Part shown: piece after piece, positions 1 through 10,724 of the stretch
Layout: each line of letters begins with the position of its first letter
Position numbering within the stretch: position 1 is the first letter of the stretch
Assembly: GCF_000002425.4 (NCBI RefSeq)
Contig: NC_037269.1
Coordinates: 15,783,309-15,847,308, forward strand
Origin: Physcomitrium patens
Lineage: Eukaryota; Streptophyta; Bryopsida; Funariales; Funariaceae
Direction of reading: 5' to 3'
DNA: 64,000 nucleotides
The notes under the pieces: model-generated
What the model was told of the DNA's origin: nothing
The model's database searches: none
What the model saw: the letters and a program-made list of their open reading frames with translations, nothing else
Made by a program: the position numbers and the translations under genes

Positions 1-1731
1 ATAAAAAAGAAGAAGCTTAGAAGCAAGCATGGAGTTCAACAAGATCAATCTTTTTCAAATGAAAGGAGATATCCTTTGAGAGATAGAAAACAACTTGGTG
101 AATGGTGGAAGAACCATATTTTTCCTCAAGTAAGTGAAGAACATGCCAATGTTGCACTTCTTGCTGATCCATTGAATTTGTGTGATGCAATAAAGTCCAT
201 AGATGCAATGAAGTGGAAGAAGGCCATGGAAGATGAATACAAATCACTCATGGACAACGAAACATGGAAATTGATTCAACTTCCTCCAAATCGATCTCCA
301 ATTGGTTGTAAGTGGGTGTTTAGAATCAAAAGGGATGCAATGGATAATGTTGTGAGATATAAAGCAAGATTAGTTGCCAAAGGGTACTCACAAGTTGCTA
401 GTGTTGATTTCAATGAGACATTTGCTTCCGTGGCCAAATTCACCACTATTAGAACCATTGTGGCAATTAGGGCAGTAATGGACTTGGAGATGCATCAAAT
501 GGATGTGAAGACGGCATTTTTAAATGAAAAGTTGGAAGAAGACATCTACATGGATCAACCTCAAGGATTTGTTGAAGATGGCAAACAACACCTTGTTTGT
601 AAGTTGAAGAAATCCTTGTATGGATTAAAACAATTACCAAGGGTATGGTATCAACGCATTGACACATTCTTTTTGAATGAGGGATTTGTAAGAAGTGAGG
701 CTGATCATTCTTTGTATGTGATGCAATCAAATGATTTCATATTGATTGTCATCCTATATGTTGATGATTTGATCATATTAAGTAACACCATGAAGAAGAT
801 GGATTGGTTGAAGGCAAAGTTAAAGGAAGAGTATGAAATGAGTGACTTGGAAGAACTCCACTATTATTTAGGAGTGGAATTTGAAAGAGATCGTGGTAAC
901 AAGACAATTACAATGAGCCAAAGCAAATACATTGAAGAAGTGTTGAAACGATTCAACATGGAGGATTGCAAGCCTATTAGAACACCTTTGGAAGCCAACT
1001 TGAAGTTGATGAAGCTCACCAATGAAGAATTTGCTAAAGTTGAAGATGAAATGAAAGGTATTCCATACAAGGCAGCATTAAGCTCACTCATGTATGCAAT
1101 GGTTGGCAGAAGGATGGATCTTGTATATGCGGTGAGTGTTGTGAGCCAACACATATCAAAAGCAAGATCAATCCATTGGACAACCATCAAAAGGATCATG
1201 AGGTACTTAAAAGGCACTTTAGACTTCAAATTATTTCTTGGAGGGAGTAATGTTGCATTACATGATTATTGTGATATGGATTGGGTTGGAGATGCTAATG
1301 ATAGAAGATCAACAATGAGATATGTATTCTTTGTTGGAGTGGGAGCAATCTCATGGAATTGTAAGAGGCAACTAACAACTGCAAGGTCCACAATGGAGGC
1401 AGAATACATGGCAGTAAGCTATGGTGCAATGGAGGTAATTTGGCTAAGACAACTTTTAGAAGACATTGGACTTGTTCAAATGGAAGCAACTCCAATGAAG
1501 TGTAATAACCAAGGATGTCTTGCTTTTGTAAAGAATCCAAAGCATCACTCAAGAATCAAACACATTGACATTCAACATCACTTCATAAGATAGAAGATTG
1601 AAACAAGAGTGATTGATATGAAGTATTGTACAACACAAGAGATGCTTGCTAATTTTCTTACTAAAGTACTAGTAAAGGATAGGCATCAAAAGTTAAGAAA
1701 GGCACTAGGACTAATAGCCTTTGACCAATAG
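1..1731 (+). pseudogene. Ty1/copia pol 3' part: reverse transcriptase and RNase H, one internal stop
   Basis: The frame is open from the first base, so the polyprotein begins upstream of the window. The copia-type RT domain starts near 205 (WKKAMEDEYKSLMDNETW) and carries the catalytic YVDD at 757-768. RNase H follows (DYCDMDWVGD near 1264, then STMEAEYMAVSYGAMEVIWL near 1390) and ends with KHIDIQHHFIR. A TAG at 1591-1593 interrupts the frame, but the same frame continues for 45 codons with the usual copia C-terminus (MLANFLTKVLVKDRHQKLRK) to TAG 1729-1731, so one nonsense change separates this from an intact end. It is far less decayed than the neighbouring gypsy copies, which suggests a younger insertion. 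Gag, protease and integrase lie outside the window. Confidence 0.93.
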
Positions 1732-1742
1732 CAAAGTGAGAG

Positions 1743-2023
1743 TGTTAAAGTAAATAAGTATTATCTAAGATAAGTTGCTGAAAGATCAAAGGTAGCAAAG
1801 GTAAAAGTAAGTAACAATGGTGGCGGCTAAGTAAAGTGGCGGCTAGGTTAAGTGGCGGCTAGGGTTTCATTGGATGGATGTAGATGAAGTTCAGCCATAA
1901 TAGATGTAAACTCCTCCTATAACTAAAGGAAGTTGGAAGTGAGAAGTATCTCATTCCACACTTCTCTTGTGTGCAATCTTCTTGATATCTACTTACTTGT
2001 ATCTTGCTTGTTGTGTTTCTTCA
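1743..2023 (+). repeat. 3' LTR of the copia element
   Basis: A purine-rich stretch (AAAGTGAGAG) right after the pol stop is followed by TGTTAAAG, and the segment ends TTCTTCA, giving TG...CA ends and 281 bp, a normal copia LTR size. It is followed by ATAGT and then directly by the TATA-box half of a gypsy LTR. The matching 5' LTR is not in the window, so both boundaries are inferred. Confidence 0.65.
1820..1865 (+). repeat. Three tandem copies of a GTGGCGGCTA-containing unit in the copia LTR
   Basis: The unit GTGGCGGCTARGT occurs three times in a row at about 15-bp spacing. It is the only GC-rich patch in this part of the window. Its position in the U3 part of an LTR would suit a transcription-factor binding cluster, but that is inference. 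Confidence 0.8.
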
Positions 2024-2026
2024 ATA

Positions 2027-2249
2027 GTTAGATAGTATATATAGAGACAAGAGTGAAGCCTTTTTTACTCTTGTCAACTCCTTTCTTGCTTCCAATCTAG
2101 TTTCAAGGGTTTCTAATTTTCTTGGATTTTGGCAATAGCCATTCCAATTTCTTTCTTAATATATGTATCAAGTTATTTCTATTTTTTCATCTTTCTATGA
2201 GAGAATTTTCACTTGTTTATTTGTCTTTATCATGTTCTGGTCCTTGACA
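2027..2249 (+). repeat. 5' LTR of G1, downstream half (TATA box, R, U5)
   Basis: It matches 7862-8084 closely, starting at AGTTAGATAGTATATATAGAG and ending CCTTGACA. The TATA box is at 2036-2043. ACTCTTGTCAA at 2067-2077, 31 bases further on, is the presumed start region of the transcript. Confidence 0.9.
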
Positions 2250-2251
2250 TA

Positions 2252-2262
2252 TTGACAAGAGT
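2252..2262 (+). promoter_or_regulatory. Candidate self-priming primer-binding site of G1
   Basis: TTGACAAGAGT lies two bases after the 5' LTR and is the exact reverse complement of ACTCTTGTCAA at 2067-2077 in the LTR. An 11-base match between the start of the transcript and the primer-binding site is what Tf1/sushi-type elements use for self-priming. The tRNA-like ATATTAGAGC further down lies about 22 bases from the LTR and lacks the TGG start of a normal tRNA-Met site. The same 11-base pairing is present in G5. Confidence 0.6.
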
Positions 2263-2479
2263 ACACCTACAATATTAGAGCTTTATCTAATCTTGATTAA
2301 GAGTAGATTATCCCTTTTTCTTGATAAGACACAAGCATATTAGAAGTCAAGAATTACCCTCTTCTAAACTAATATTGTCCTTATTATTTTCTTTGTTCTC
2401 AAGTCCTCTCTTCTATTTGTCTTGAGCGATATTAGACATCTTTTCTTTTCTAAGTGAAATCATAGTAGAACTTACTGAA

Positions 2480-3440
2480 ATGAAGAGTGCAATGGCACAA
2501 ATGCAAGAACAACTGAGGGAGTTAATGCTTGTGATACATCAACTCAATTTACCACCACAAAGAGCAACAAGATTGAAAAGAAGTAAAGATATAGAAATGA
2601 TTGAAGTTGCTTCAACATCTGTACTATATTATATCCCTTTTCTTATGGTGGAACGTTGTTCCCATATTAGAGAACTAAGAATTGCCCTATCCGAAAAATT
2701 TGATGGCATCAAATCTTAATTTTGAGGATTAATGAATCAAGTACAACTTGTCATTGAATTTCAACCGCAAAGCTATCCAACTCTAAGAACATAAGTTAGA
2801 TTCATTGGTACGCTTCTTTCAGGTTCAACACTATCATAGTTTTCATCTTTTCTTAAATGACGAGATCCAATAATGGATAATCTATAGGCTTTTTTGGTGG
2901 AATTTTGATCCATGTATAGAGAACATAATACAATTTATGTTATAACCAATAAGATCCCTATTTTACAACGCAATTGATCAATAACGTTGAATGCTTCACA
3001 ATTTTGGTAACTTGTAACTAATATCAAGTAGAATGATGTTGCTTTTATTAGCCAATTTCTCTATGGATTACAATATGAGATAAAAAAATTAATGCTCAAC
3101 TTACCTGATCTTCAAACATTGAGTCAAGTAATTGACTTTGCTGTGAAGTGCAACAATCGCTTTTTTGAATTTTGATCTGAAAACCGTACAAGTGGACCTC
3201 AATATTACTATAATTCAATAGCAATACCAATACCTCTTCAACAAATACATTCGGAAGTAGAAGATATGCAAATTGATGCAGTACGTTTCAAATCTCTTAT
3301 TAAACAAGAAAAGAATCATCGTTATGAAGAAGGATTGTGCTTATATTGTAGAAAATTTAACCACAATGCTCAACATTGTCCAAAGAAGCAACACAACCAT
3401 AAAATGAAGAGTACGACAATCAAAAAATATAACATCTCAA
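2480..3440 (+). pseudogene. gag of G1 with CCHC zinc knuckle
   Basis: The N-terminal part (2480-2719) reads AQMQEQLRELMLVIHQLNLP, a likely coiled coil. The original start was probably 21 bases upstream, where G4 still has ATGGCAAAACTTG. The frame continues past stops through a retrotransposon gag region (FDGIKS, then QVQLVIEFQPQSY) to a zinc knuckle at 3266-3466 reading CLYCRKFNHNAQHC, a clean CX2CX4HX4C. Several CAA/CAG/CGA codons have become stops. Gag forms the virus-like particle and the knuckle binds RNA. Confidence 0.85.
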
Positions 3441-3474
3441 AAAACAAATTTGTCCTCCTACAATAGGGACCATG

Positions 3475-3860
3475 CGACTAGAACCTTGTACAATGCCTAG
3501 TGAAGGACCTATCCTCTCGTGAAAACCCTCTCCATGTTTTACAATAAATATTATTCTAGGACCTAAACATTTCAAAGCCTCTGCCTTACTAGATTGAGGA
3601 GCCTCAACATGTTTCTTAGATGAAAAATTTACTAAAAGACATAGCATATTTTTAGTAAAGAAAACTAAACTTATTCTTGTAGAAATAATAGATGGTTGTC
3701 TATTGTCTTGAAGAGATGTTATTCATGAAATCCTTCCTATAAAAATAGCAACTAATGGTCATAGTAGCTTTATAATATTTAATATCATTAGATCCCATTC
3801 TAATCTAGTCATTTTAGGTTTATCATGGCTAAAAAAATATAACCCTAAAATAGATTGGAC
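3475..3860 (+). pseudogene. Aspartic protease region of G1
   Basis: By alignment with 25387-25740 of G2, where LLDSRAS marks the active-site loop (LLDSGAS in active enzymes), this stretch encodes the protease; here the loop reads LLD followed by a stop. Downstream conserved pieces (VEIIDGCLLS, then a hydrophobic VILGLSWL-like segment near 3810) remain readable. Dead copy. Confidence 0.75.
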
Positions 3861-4189
3861 TTCTCGTAGTCTTGACTTATCTAAAAGTATAACTAAGAGT
3901 GTAGTTAATCAAGTAGAAAGTCATAAGTTTAGTATAACTAAATCTATATTTGTAGGTGCAAGTACTTTCTTGCATGCTACAAAAGAAGGATCACCTTGTG
4001 TCATTTATGCCACACATGTTTTTATTGGTGGAAAAACTTCAAGTGGCATTCCAAGCCAATATTAAGATTTTCAAGATGTATTTGAGAAAAAGAATGCGGA
4101 TACTCTTCCAAAATATTGTTCCTATGACTACTCAATTGATCTTCAGAAGGAGTACAACTGTGACTTGGACTAATCTACAATTTATCTCA

Positions 4190-5460
4190 AAATGAGTTAG
4201 CTGAACTCAAGGAGTATATTGAAGAGAATTTGTCTAAGAACTTCATACGCCATTCCAAATCTCCAGTAGGAGCTCCAATTTTATTTGTGAAGAAAAAAGA
4301 TCGATCATTGCGGATGTGTGTTGATTATTGAGGACTCAATAAAATCCCCATTGAAAACATGTATCCACTTTTTTTGATATCTGGACTTCTTAATTAGTTG
4401 AATCAAGCTAAGATTTATACAATAATAGATCTACGAGGAGCATACAATTTGATATGCATTAAAAAAAGAGATGAATAAAAGACTGCATTTCAAACAAGGT
4501 ATGGACATTTTGAATACAACGTCATGCCTTTTGGACTTACAAATGCACCAACAACATTCCAATATCTAATGAATGATATCTTTTGGGAGTTTTTAGATGA
4601 TTTTGTTGTTTGTTATCTAGACAACATCTTAATCTATTCTAAGAACCTAGAAGAACATGAACTTTATATTTGCCAAGTATTACAAAAATTAAGAGATGCA
4701 GGACTCTATGCCAAGATAGAAAAGTGTGTATTTCACACTACTCAAGTCGACTTCTTAAGATACATCATTTCAAATGATGGACTTATGATGGATCCTAAGA
4801 AAGTTCAAACTATTATGGATTGGAAGATCCCAAAAATGGTAAGAGATGTCCAATACTTTTTGAGATTTGCCAACTGCTATCGGATCTTCATCAAAGACTT
4901 TTCTCAAGTTGCAGCTCCACTTACACGTTTGACTTGTAAAGACAAACTTCAATGGAATCAAGAAGCAGAAGTAGCATTTGAAGCTTTGAAGAGAGCATTT
5001 ATTTCTGCACGAATCTTGTATCGTGTCAATTTTTTTAAACCATTTTTTTTATAGAAACAGATGCATCAGACTTTACTTTTCATGTTATATTGTCACAAAT
5101 AGGAACAAATGATAAACTTCACTCAGTAGCTTTTCATTCCAGAAAATTTTCAGCAATCGAGATCAACTAAAGGATTCAACTAAATGACAAAGAACTTCTT
5201 GCAATCATGGATTCATTTTAAGAATGGTGCTATTATCTAGAAGGTGCTTCTAGTCTAGTCACAGTATATACGAATCACAAGAACCTTGAATATTTTATGT
5301 CAACACGTATTTTGAATCATTGCCAAGCCCATTAGAGTATATCATTGTCAAGATTCGAATTGAAGATCACTTATCAACTAGGAAAACAATAAGGTTTGTC
5401 AAATACACTTAATAGATGATCTTATCTTACACCAAAGGAAAGAGATGCTGCTTTTGATTA
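4190..5460 (+). pseudogene. Reverse transcriptase and RNase H of G1
   Basis: RT blocks in order: [19 protein letters not shown] near 4205, [14 protein letters not shown] near 4290, [20 protein letters not shown] at 4524 and VVCYLDNILIYSK near 4605, where the second catalytic Asp of YLDD has become Asn. The thumb region ([20 protein letters not shown]) and the start of RNase H (DKLQWNQEAEVAFEALKRAF) follow in the same frame to 5054. RNase H continues through stops to about 5460. The active-site change alone would inactivate it. Confidence 0.92.
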
Positions 5461-5479
5461 ATAACAAATAATTCTCTTG

Positions 5480-6495
5480 AAGTTAAAATATCTTCATCTT
5501 CGAGCAATGAAATCAATACTAATTGTCGATTCAACTTTCATTAAGCAAGTTTAGTCAAGTATGTCTTTTGATCTTTTTATTCATGATATGAAGAGAAATC
5601 CTTCAAAGTCTCATGATACTTCCAAGTTTGAATTTGAAAACAATCTATTATATTTTGAGGGACGCCTACATGTTCCAGAAGGTAAAACACAAGTATGTGT
5701 TCTTCAAGCTCGTCATGACTTTCTAGCAATAGGACATTTTTGATACAATAAAACTTCCGAACTAGTATTTAACAACTTTTGGTGGCCACAAATGTGGAAA
5801 GAAATCAAAGATTTTGTACAATCTTATGATATTTGCTCAAGATCAAAAACTCCTTGTCATCAAGTTTTCAGACTTCTTCAGCCATTATTCATTTTAGAAC
5901 AACCATCGTCTTCTATTTCTATAGATTTTATCACAGATCTTCTAATCTCAAGTTCTTATAAGTCTATATTTAGGATAGTAGATTGTTTTACTAAGATGGC
6001 ACATTTTGTATTATGTACAAAATCTATGACATGTGAAGAAATAGCTAAGTTCTTTCTTGACAATATCTATCGCTATCATAGATTACCCAAGGATATTATA
6101 TCAAATAGGGGAACTCAATTTTTATGGAGATTTTGGCGGACTCTTTTCAAGATTCTAAAAGTAGATATGAAACTATCTTCGACATTCCATCATCAAAATG
6201 ATGGACAAACGGAGCGTGTTAATCAAGTTTTGGAGGTAATATTTAAGATTTATCATTAACTACCAACAAGATGATTGGACAACTCTTTTGCCATTGGTAT
6301 AGTTAGCTTACAATAACACGATACATTCTTCTATAAAATAAACACCTTTCCTTACTAATTATGGTTATCATCCATGACTTGATACTTTTGACTTTTCAAA
6401 AGTTGATAATCCTATGATGAAAGATTTGACAATTCATTTCTTAGAACTACATGCAATAATGAAGGTACAATTTAAAGAAGCTTAAGAACAACTAA
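5480..6495 (+). pseudogene. Integrase of G1 (zinc-binding and DDE core)
   Basis: The HHCC zinc-binding part reads ARHDFLAIGHF and later DICSRSKTPCH. The catalytic core has SISIDFITDL (first Asp), SNRGTQFLWRFW (second catalytic Asp of DRGTQF replaced by Asn) and GQTERVNQVLE (Glu). The frame is broken at 5743, at 6259 and at several later stops. Confidence 0.9.
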
Positions 6496-6499
6496 AGGT

Positions 6500-6968
6500 C
6501 TATGTGGATGTCTATCGAAAGGAACAACTACCAATTCACATAGGTCATAAGGTATGGTTACTTTGTCTCAATATTAAGACCACTCGTCCTTATGACAAGT
6601 TGGACTATCGAAGGCTTGGACCATTTTCTATTTCTGCATAAATCAATCCAATTGTATATCGTTTACATCTATCAGAGTCAATAAAAATCCATCCAGTATT
6701 CCATATGTCACTTCTTGAACCATAGAAGACAATGGACATACCAAGAAGAAGACAAGCTCGACCTTCTCTTATAGAAGTGGATAATAATGAAGAGTTTGAA
6801 GTAGAAGAAATTTTAGATTCAAGGCAGCACCGAAATAAATTAGAATATCTTATCCATTGGCACGGATATGATATTAGTGAATGCACATGGAAGCCAGTTA
6901 AGAATCTAGGAAATGCAACAAAGGCGGTGGAGGCTTTTCATCAACGACATCCATCAAAATCAAGATAA
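6500..6968 (+). pseudogene. Integrase C-terminus and chromodomain of G1
   Basis: A GPY-type module (LDYRRLGPFSI, PVFHMSLLEP) leads into a chromodomain: EFEVEEILDSRQHRNKLEYL then IHWHGYDISECTWKPVKNLG, ending at TAA 6966-6968. The tryptophan and tyrosine cage residues are present. Chromodomains on gypsy integrases bind methylated histone H3 and steer insertion into heterochromatin, which agrees with how often this family is found inside itself here. Confidence 0.93.
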
Positions 6969-7061
6969 AAACCTTTTTTATAGAAGAAAAACATCTAGGC
7001 AAGATAACATTTTACTTTCAATTCTTGTTTGTAGCTTCTTTGTAGTTGTGACGCTTAAGAG

Positions 7062-7484
7062 ATGAAGAACCAACAACTAATGGATTTGACTCAAGAACCT
7101 TTCTTTGCTGATCTATCAGACGAGACATTACGATTGTCACAACCTTCAAGAGGACGCAATCGAGATGAAGATCTTCAAGAACGACATGTTCTTCCTTGAA
7201 TAGATGGTGAGATACAATGTGTTTGATATCACGACCTTGGAAGGGACTCTCGATATTTGATGATTTTATTAGAAGTAGAAACAATTCCTGATGGTGTTCC
7301 AAATATTTTATTCAAAGGAAGTTATGGAGGCCTCAACAATGATCAAATTATTAGATGGTCTTTCCACCCTGATATAGGACACTACCGATGGTTGAGAGGC
7401 CCTTTCAATCATCTTCAAAGAGAACAAAGATCAGAGTATGTGATGAATACAATTCCTCACATCATAGATTTTTTCAACATATGA
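7062..7484 (+). pseudogene. ORF3 of G1: conserved extra reading frame after the chromodomain, unknown function
   Basis: A frame of exactly 423 bp (140 codons plus stop) starts with ATG 93 bases after the chromodomain stop and ends 41 bases before the 3' LTR. Two TGA codons interrupt it in G1, at positions coding Arg/Gln-type and Trp codons in other copies. The last 75 codons are open (7257-7484). Readable pieces: PSRGRNRDEDLQER, YHDLGRDSRYL, NILFKGSYGGLNNDQI and HYRWLRGPFNHLQREQRSEY. There is no membrane segment, Cys cluster or known retroelement domain. The same 423-bp frame is found in G2, G4 and G5. I cannot assign a function. Confidence 0.6.
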
Positions 7485-7525
7485 TTATCGCTCCTCGTAG
7501 AACTCGTCTCTAGAAGGATGGGTTT

Positions 7526-8084
7526 TGTCATAGACATATTCATGTAAGCCAATAATTATATTTATAAATAGGTAGAATTAAATAAAAGTAAGTAAAAGTA
7601 AGTTAATTCTATAGTATTTGGTATAGAAGCTTCTTAAAAGCTTTATAGACGCTGCTTTGACTTTATAGATGTCTTTAATTGACTTTTTGGAATTTGAAAC
7701 TTGGTCAAAAAGTTGGCCATGTACCACACATGTTGTTAGCTTGAAGACCAAGCTAACTATGTGGCCCACATGTAAAAAAACTTACCTTGTAAGTCAAGGC
7801 ATGTTTCCTACAAAGTCAACACATATTGCAGGTCCTATAGAATGTTGCCACATAGCCCCTAGTTAGATAGTATATATAGAGACAAGAGTGAAGCCTTCTT
7901 CACTCTTGTCAACTCCTTTCTTGCTTCCAATTTAGTTTCAAGGGTCTCTAATTTTCTTGGCTTTTGGTAATAGCCATTCCAATTTCTTTCTTAATATATA
8001 TATCAAGTTATTTTTATTTTTTCATCTTTCTATGAGAGAAGTCTTACTTGTTTATTTGTCTTTATCATATTCTTGTCCTTGAAA
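7526..8084 (+). repeat. 3' LTR of G1
   Basis: It begins TGTCATAGACATA after a purine-rich tract (AGAAGGATGGGTTT) and ends CCTTGAAA, a one-base change from the family end CCTTGACA; 559 bp. It contains TATATATAG at 7871-7879 and a perfect 13-bp inverted repeat (7881-7893 with 7898-7910) at the presumed transcription start. Confidence 0.92.
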
Positions 8085-9571
8085 AATTATTTTTAGGCTT
8101 TTAATTGAAGGAAATTTTACTCCACCTTGTCATTGCTTTGGTATTATTTTTCTCTCATTCACTTATTTTTTTATGCTTTTGAACAATATTTTATACTCAT
8201 CTTTTTCTAATTATAATTTTATCAATAACGTAAGCTAGAAGTAATTTGAAGCTTATACAGTTTTTTAGCAAATTTTCAAGTAGTAGGGGGTCTATTGCCA
8301 TTGGCCGCATATGAGCATCAACTTTGAAAATTTTTAATTCCGTGACCTTTGAATCAACTTTAATGTGATTTGCTATTATGAATGAAATTTAAAATCTAAT
8401 TTATTATAAAATTTGAATCACTTACTTCCAAGTTGTAATGAATTTTAGAAAGAAGACAATTCTACTACCTCAACAATTTAGAACAATTAACTTTGAAGAA
8501 ATGTAGTTTAATACCTACTAATGTTTTATCATTAAATCTTTTTTTTTAAAAAAAATATTACTTAGTCTTATTTTAGGAAAAATTAGAGTTTTTAACTTTG
8601 AATCATTATCCAACATTTAGTGAATTTTTAAGTAGAAGGGATCTATTGCCAAAGCAACTCAAGTCGCTGTACTTGAAAGAAATCTTAACTCAAGCATTTC
8701 GGATCAAATTACCACAATATTTGAAAAAATAGAAGCATGTTAAAATTAACATTAATTATACTAAAATTCACATACATTGAAGTCTCAAGGAATTTTTGGT
8801 GAATTTTTGAGAGTCAAGGGTAGTTGCGTACAACTACACATTCTCAAGGTATATTATTTTTTCCTCTCTAATCATCCTCTACTCACATTCTTTTAGCACC
8901 TAATCAGCTATATCAATTCTTACTTGTCTTTTTTAATAATTAATATTATTTAATAATTTTTAAGAAATTTTCTTTCATTCCAAAAATTAATGGTAAAGTT
9001 TTATATTTTCATCTATCTTTATTTTTTAAAGATAAAAGAAAATAAAAATTAACCTTATCTTTTCATTTTTACCTTTTACTTTTAATCATAGTTTATAAAT
9101 TTTACTTTTTATCTTCAAATTTTTATTGTAGTTATTTTAAAACTCTTCACTCAACTTATAGTTATTAATTCTAACTTAATTTATTTTATTTTATTTTTAT
9201 TTTCATTCATAATTTTTAGAACTTAAGCTTGATCAAGTAAAACTTAAAAGGTAATTAACTTATTAGACTATAACGTTTATGAAATCATAAAAATTATATA
9301 CTTCACTTATTGTATTTGGTTGGATTAAATGTGATTATTATATCATTTATATATATATATTTATATTTATATATTTATAGTTTAAATATCCATATTGATT
9401 AATATTGAATTGTAATGTAAGTTACAATTGAATCAAATTGAACTTAAGTGAAGGAAAAAAAAATCGCTCACAAGGTGAGTAGTCCATAACCTTCAAAATA
9501 CAATAATAGAAGTAAAATATTCTATTTATTTCTAAAATAAGATAAAAATAAGAACTTAGAAATCTTATAAA
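8085..9571. other. AT-rich stretch without recognisable genes
   Basis: No coding frame longer than a few dozen codons and no match to the elements described here. Two loosely matching lines share GTAGAAGGGATCTATTGCC-like wording (8270-8300 and 8628-8656), hinting at a decayed duplication. A short AT-only run lies near 9350-9375. Confidence 0.6.
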
Positions 9572-10102
9572 AAAATCAAGGATATGAATCTTAAAGAAAA
9601 GAATCCTTAATACACTCTTGTGGTAGTCAAGAGAATTAAAAAGTTACTCAAAGATGGTATGAGATTAAACTAGAATGGCTATTGCCAAAGACAAGAAGAC
9701 TACAAAGTCTCGAAATAAGACTAAAGACTAAAAAGGCATTATTAATAGTAAAAAAGGCTTCACTCTTGCCTCCATATATACTCTTAATTAAGAGTTATGT
9801 AGTGATATCCTATAAGACCTCCAAAACATGTTGACTTTGTAAGACACATATCTTAACTTGTGAGGCAAGTCTTTTATATATATACCACATAGTTAGCTTA
9901 TTTTGTAAGCTATGAACATGTGATTAGCTTATTAACAAAGTTTCTATCATACTAATCAACTACAAACATATGTAAAGTCAAAACAATGTCTATAAAGCTT
10001 TTAGAAAGATTTTCAAGAAAATATTATGGAATAAATTTACTATTAACTACTTCTATTTAATCATATAGATAAATATCATAATAAATATATATGTCCATGA
10101 AA
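9572..10102 (-). repeat. Decayed chromovirus LTR, reverse orientation
   Basis: It reads AATCAAGGATATGAATC at the left and ATGTCCATGAAA at the right, matching the LTR at 41317-41868 along its length (GGCTTCACTCTTGCCTCCAT, GTTGACTTTGTAAGACACAT). About 530 bp, with worn ends, so no target duplication can be read. The sequence to its right is not an element interior, so this is probably a solo LTR. Confidence 0.75.
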
Positions 10103-10724
10103 ATTTTTCAAAATTTGAAACCTTTTGAATAATGAAATTAAGAGATTTTGGATTTAAAATATTGGCATTAAGATTAGAAAAGAAGGCCGATTGACATTTA
10201 AGAAAATTTTAAAGATTATCTTCTATTTGATAGTTTGATCTTCTTTAATTTTTTCTATTTTTTGCATAATAAATTATTAAAAAGTATGCAAATTTTGAAT
10301 TAAAATCAATGATTCAACCATTAGTTATTGAGATATCAAACTATTGTTGAATTTTTAATGAGTTCATTTAAGATTTATGATTTGATTAAGATTTGGTCTT
10401 AAATTTGATAAGAATTTAAAATTTGATTTGGATTTGGTTTAGGATTGGATTAGCATTTGATCTAAGATTTGATTAGAATTTGGTTAAAATTTTCTTAAGA
10501 TTTGGTTTAGGGTTGGATTAGAATTTGGTCTAGGATTTGATCTAGGATTTAGTTAGGATTCATTAATGTTTCATTAGAGTTGCTTTAAGATTTAGGATTT
10601 GATTAGAATTTATTTGAATTTTATTTAAAATTTCTATTTTTAATATTTTTTATGATTTTTTATTATTTCTTTAAAATTTTATATTTTTATTATTTTTTTA
10701 AGATTTTATTTTTGTATTTTTTTT
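10103..10724 (+). repeat. Degenerate ATTTGATTAGG-type short repeat, copy 1
   Basis: From about 10360 to 10620 the sequence is a run of imperfect 11-12-bp units such as GATTTGGTTTAGG, GATTTGATTAG and GATCTAGGATTTAG. The same repeat occurs in the opposite orientation inside the insertion at 12717-14303 and again in this orientation at 16640-16990, so it is probably part of a dispersed element rather than a local expansion. The right side runs straight into chromovirus gag. Confidence 0.65.

Larger units (their letters stand above)
2024..8084 (+). mobile_element. Ty3/gypsy chromovirus copy G1, near full length, 5' LTR truncated by the copia insertion
   Basis: Order: partial 5' LTR, gag with zinc knuckle, protease, RT, RNase H, integrase, chromodomain, extra ORF3, 3' LTR. 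Adding the roughly 335 bases missing from the 5' LTR gives about 6.4 kb, the same as G5 (7332 minus a 943-bp insertion) and G2 (after subtracting its insertions), so the internal region is essentially complete. All coding regions contain stop codons and frameshifts. The 5' LTR begins in its middle right after the copia 3' LTR, so the copia probably inserted in this LTR; the other half should lie left of the window. Confidence 0.92.

Noticed and set aside
2275..2300. tRNA-Met-like priming site (ATATTAGAGC here, ATATCAGAGC in G5)
   Set aside because: It starts about 22 bases after the LTR and the TGG that pairs with the tRNA CCA end is CAA, so it cannot be a normal primer site. Kept as an alternative to the self-priming idea.
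7018..7302. Antisense 94-codon frame (MEHHQELFLLL...) open in G1 and G5, shorter in G2
   Set aside because: It overlaps ORF3 on the other strand. Its openness can follow from conservation of ORF3, and the stops in ORF3 are explained by simple transitions, so ORF3 is preferred. A dN/dS test of both frames would decide.
7062..7484. Envelope-like gene
   Set aside because: No signal peptide, membrane segment or cleavage site in the frame.
10360..10620. TTTAGG-rich run as interstitial telomere
   Set aside because: Units are 11-12 bp and degenerate, not 7-bp TTTAGGG.
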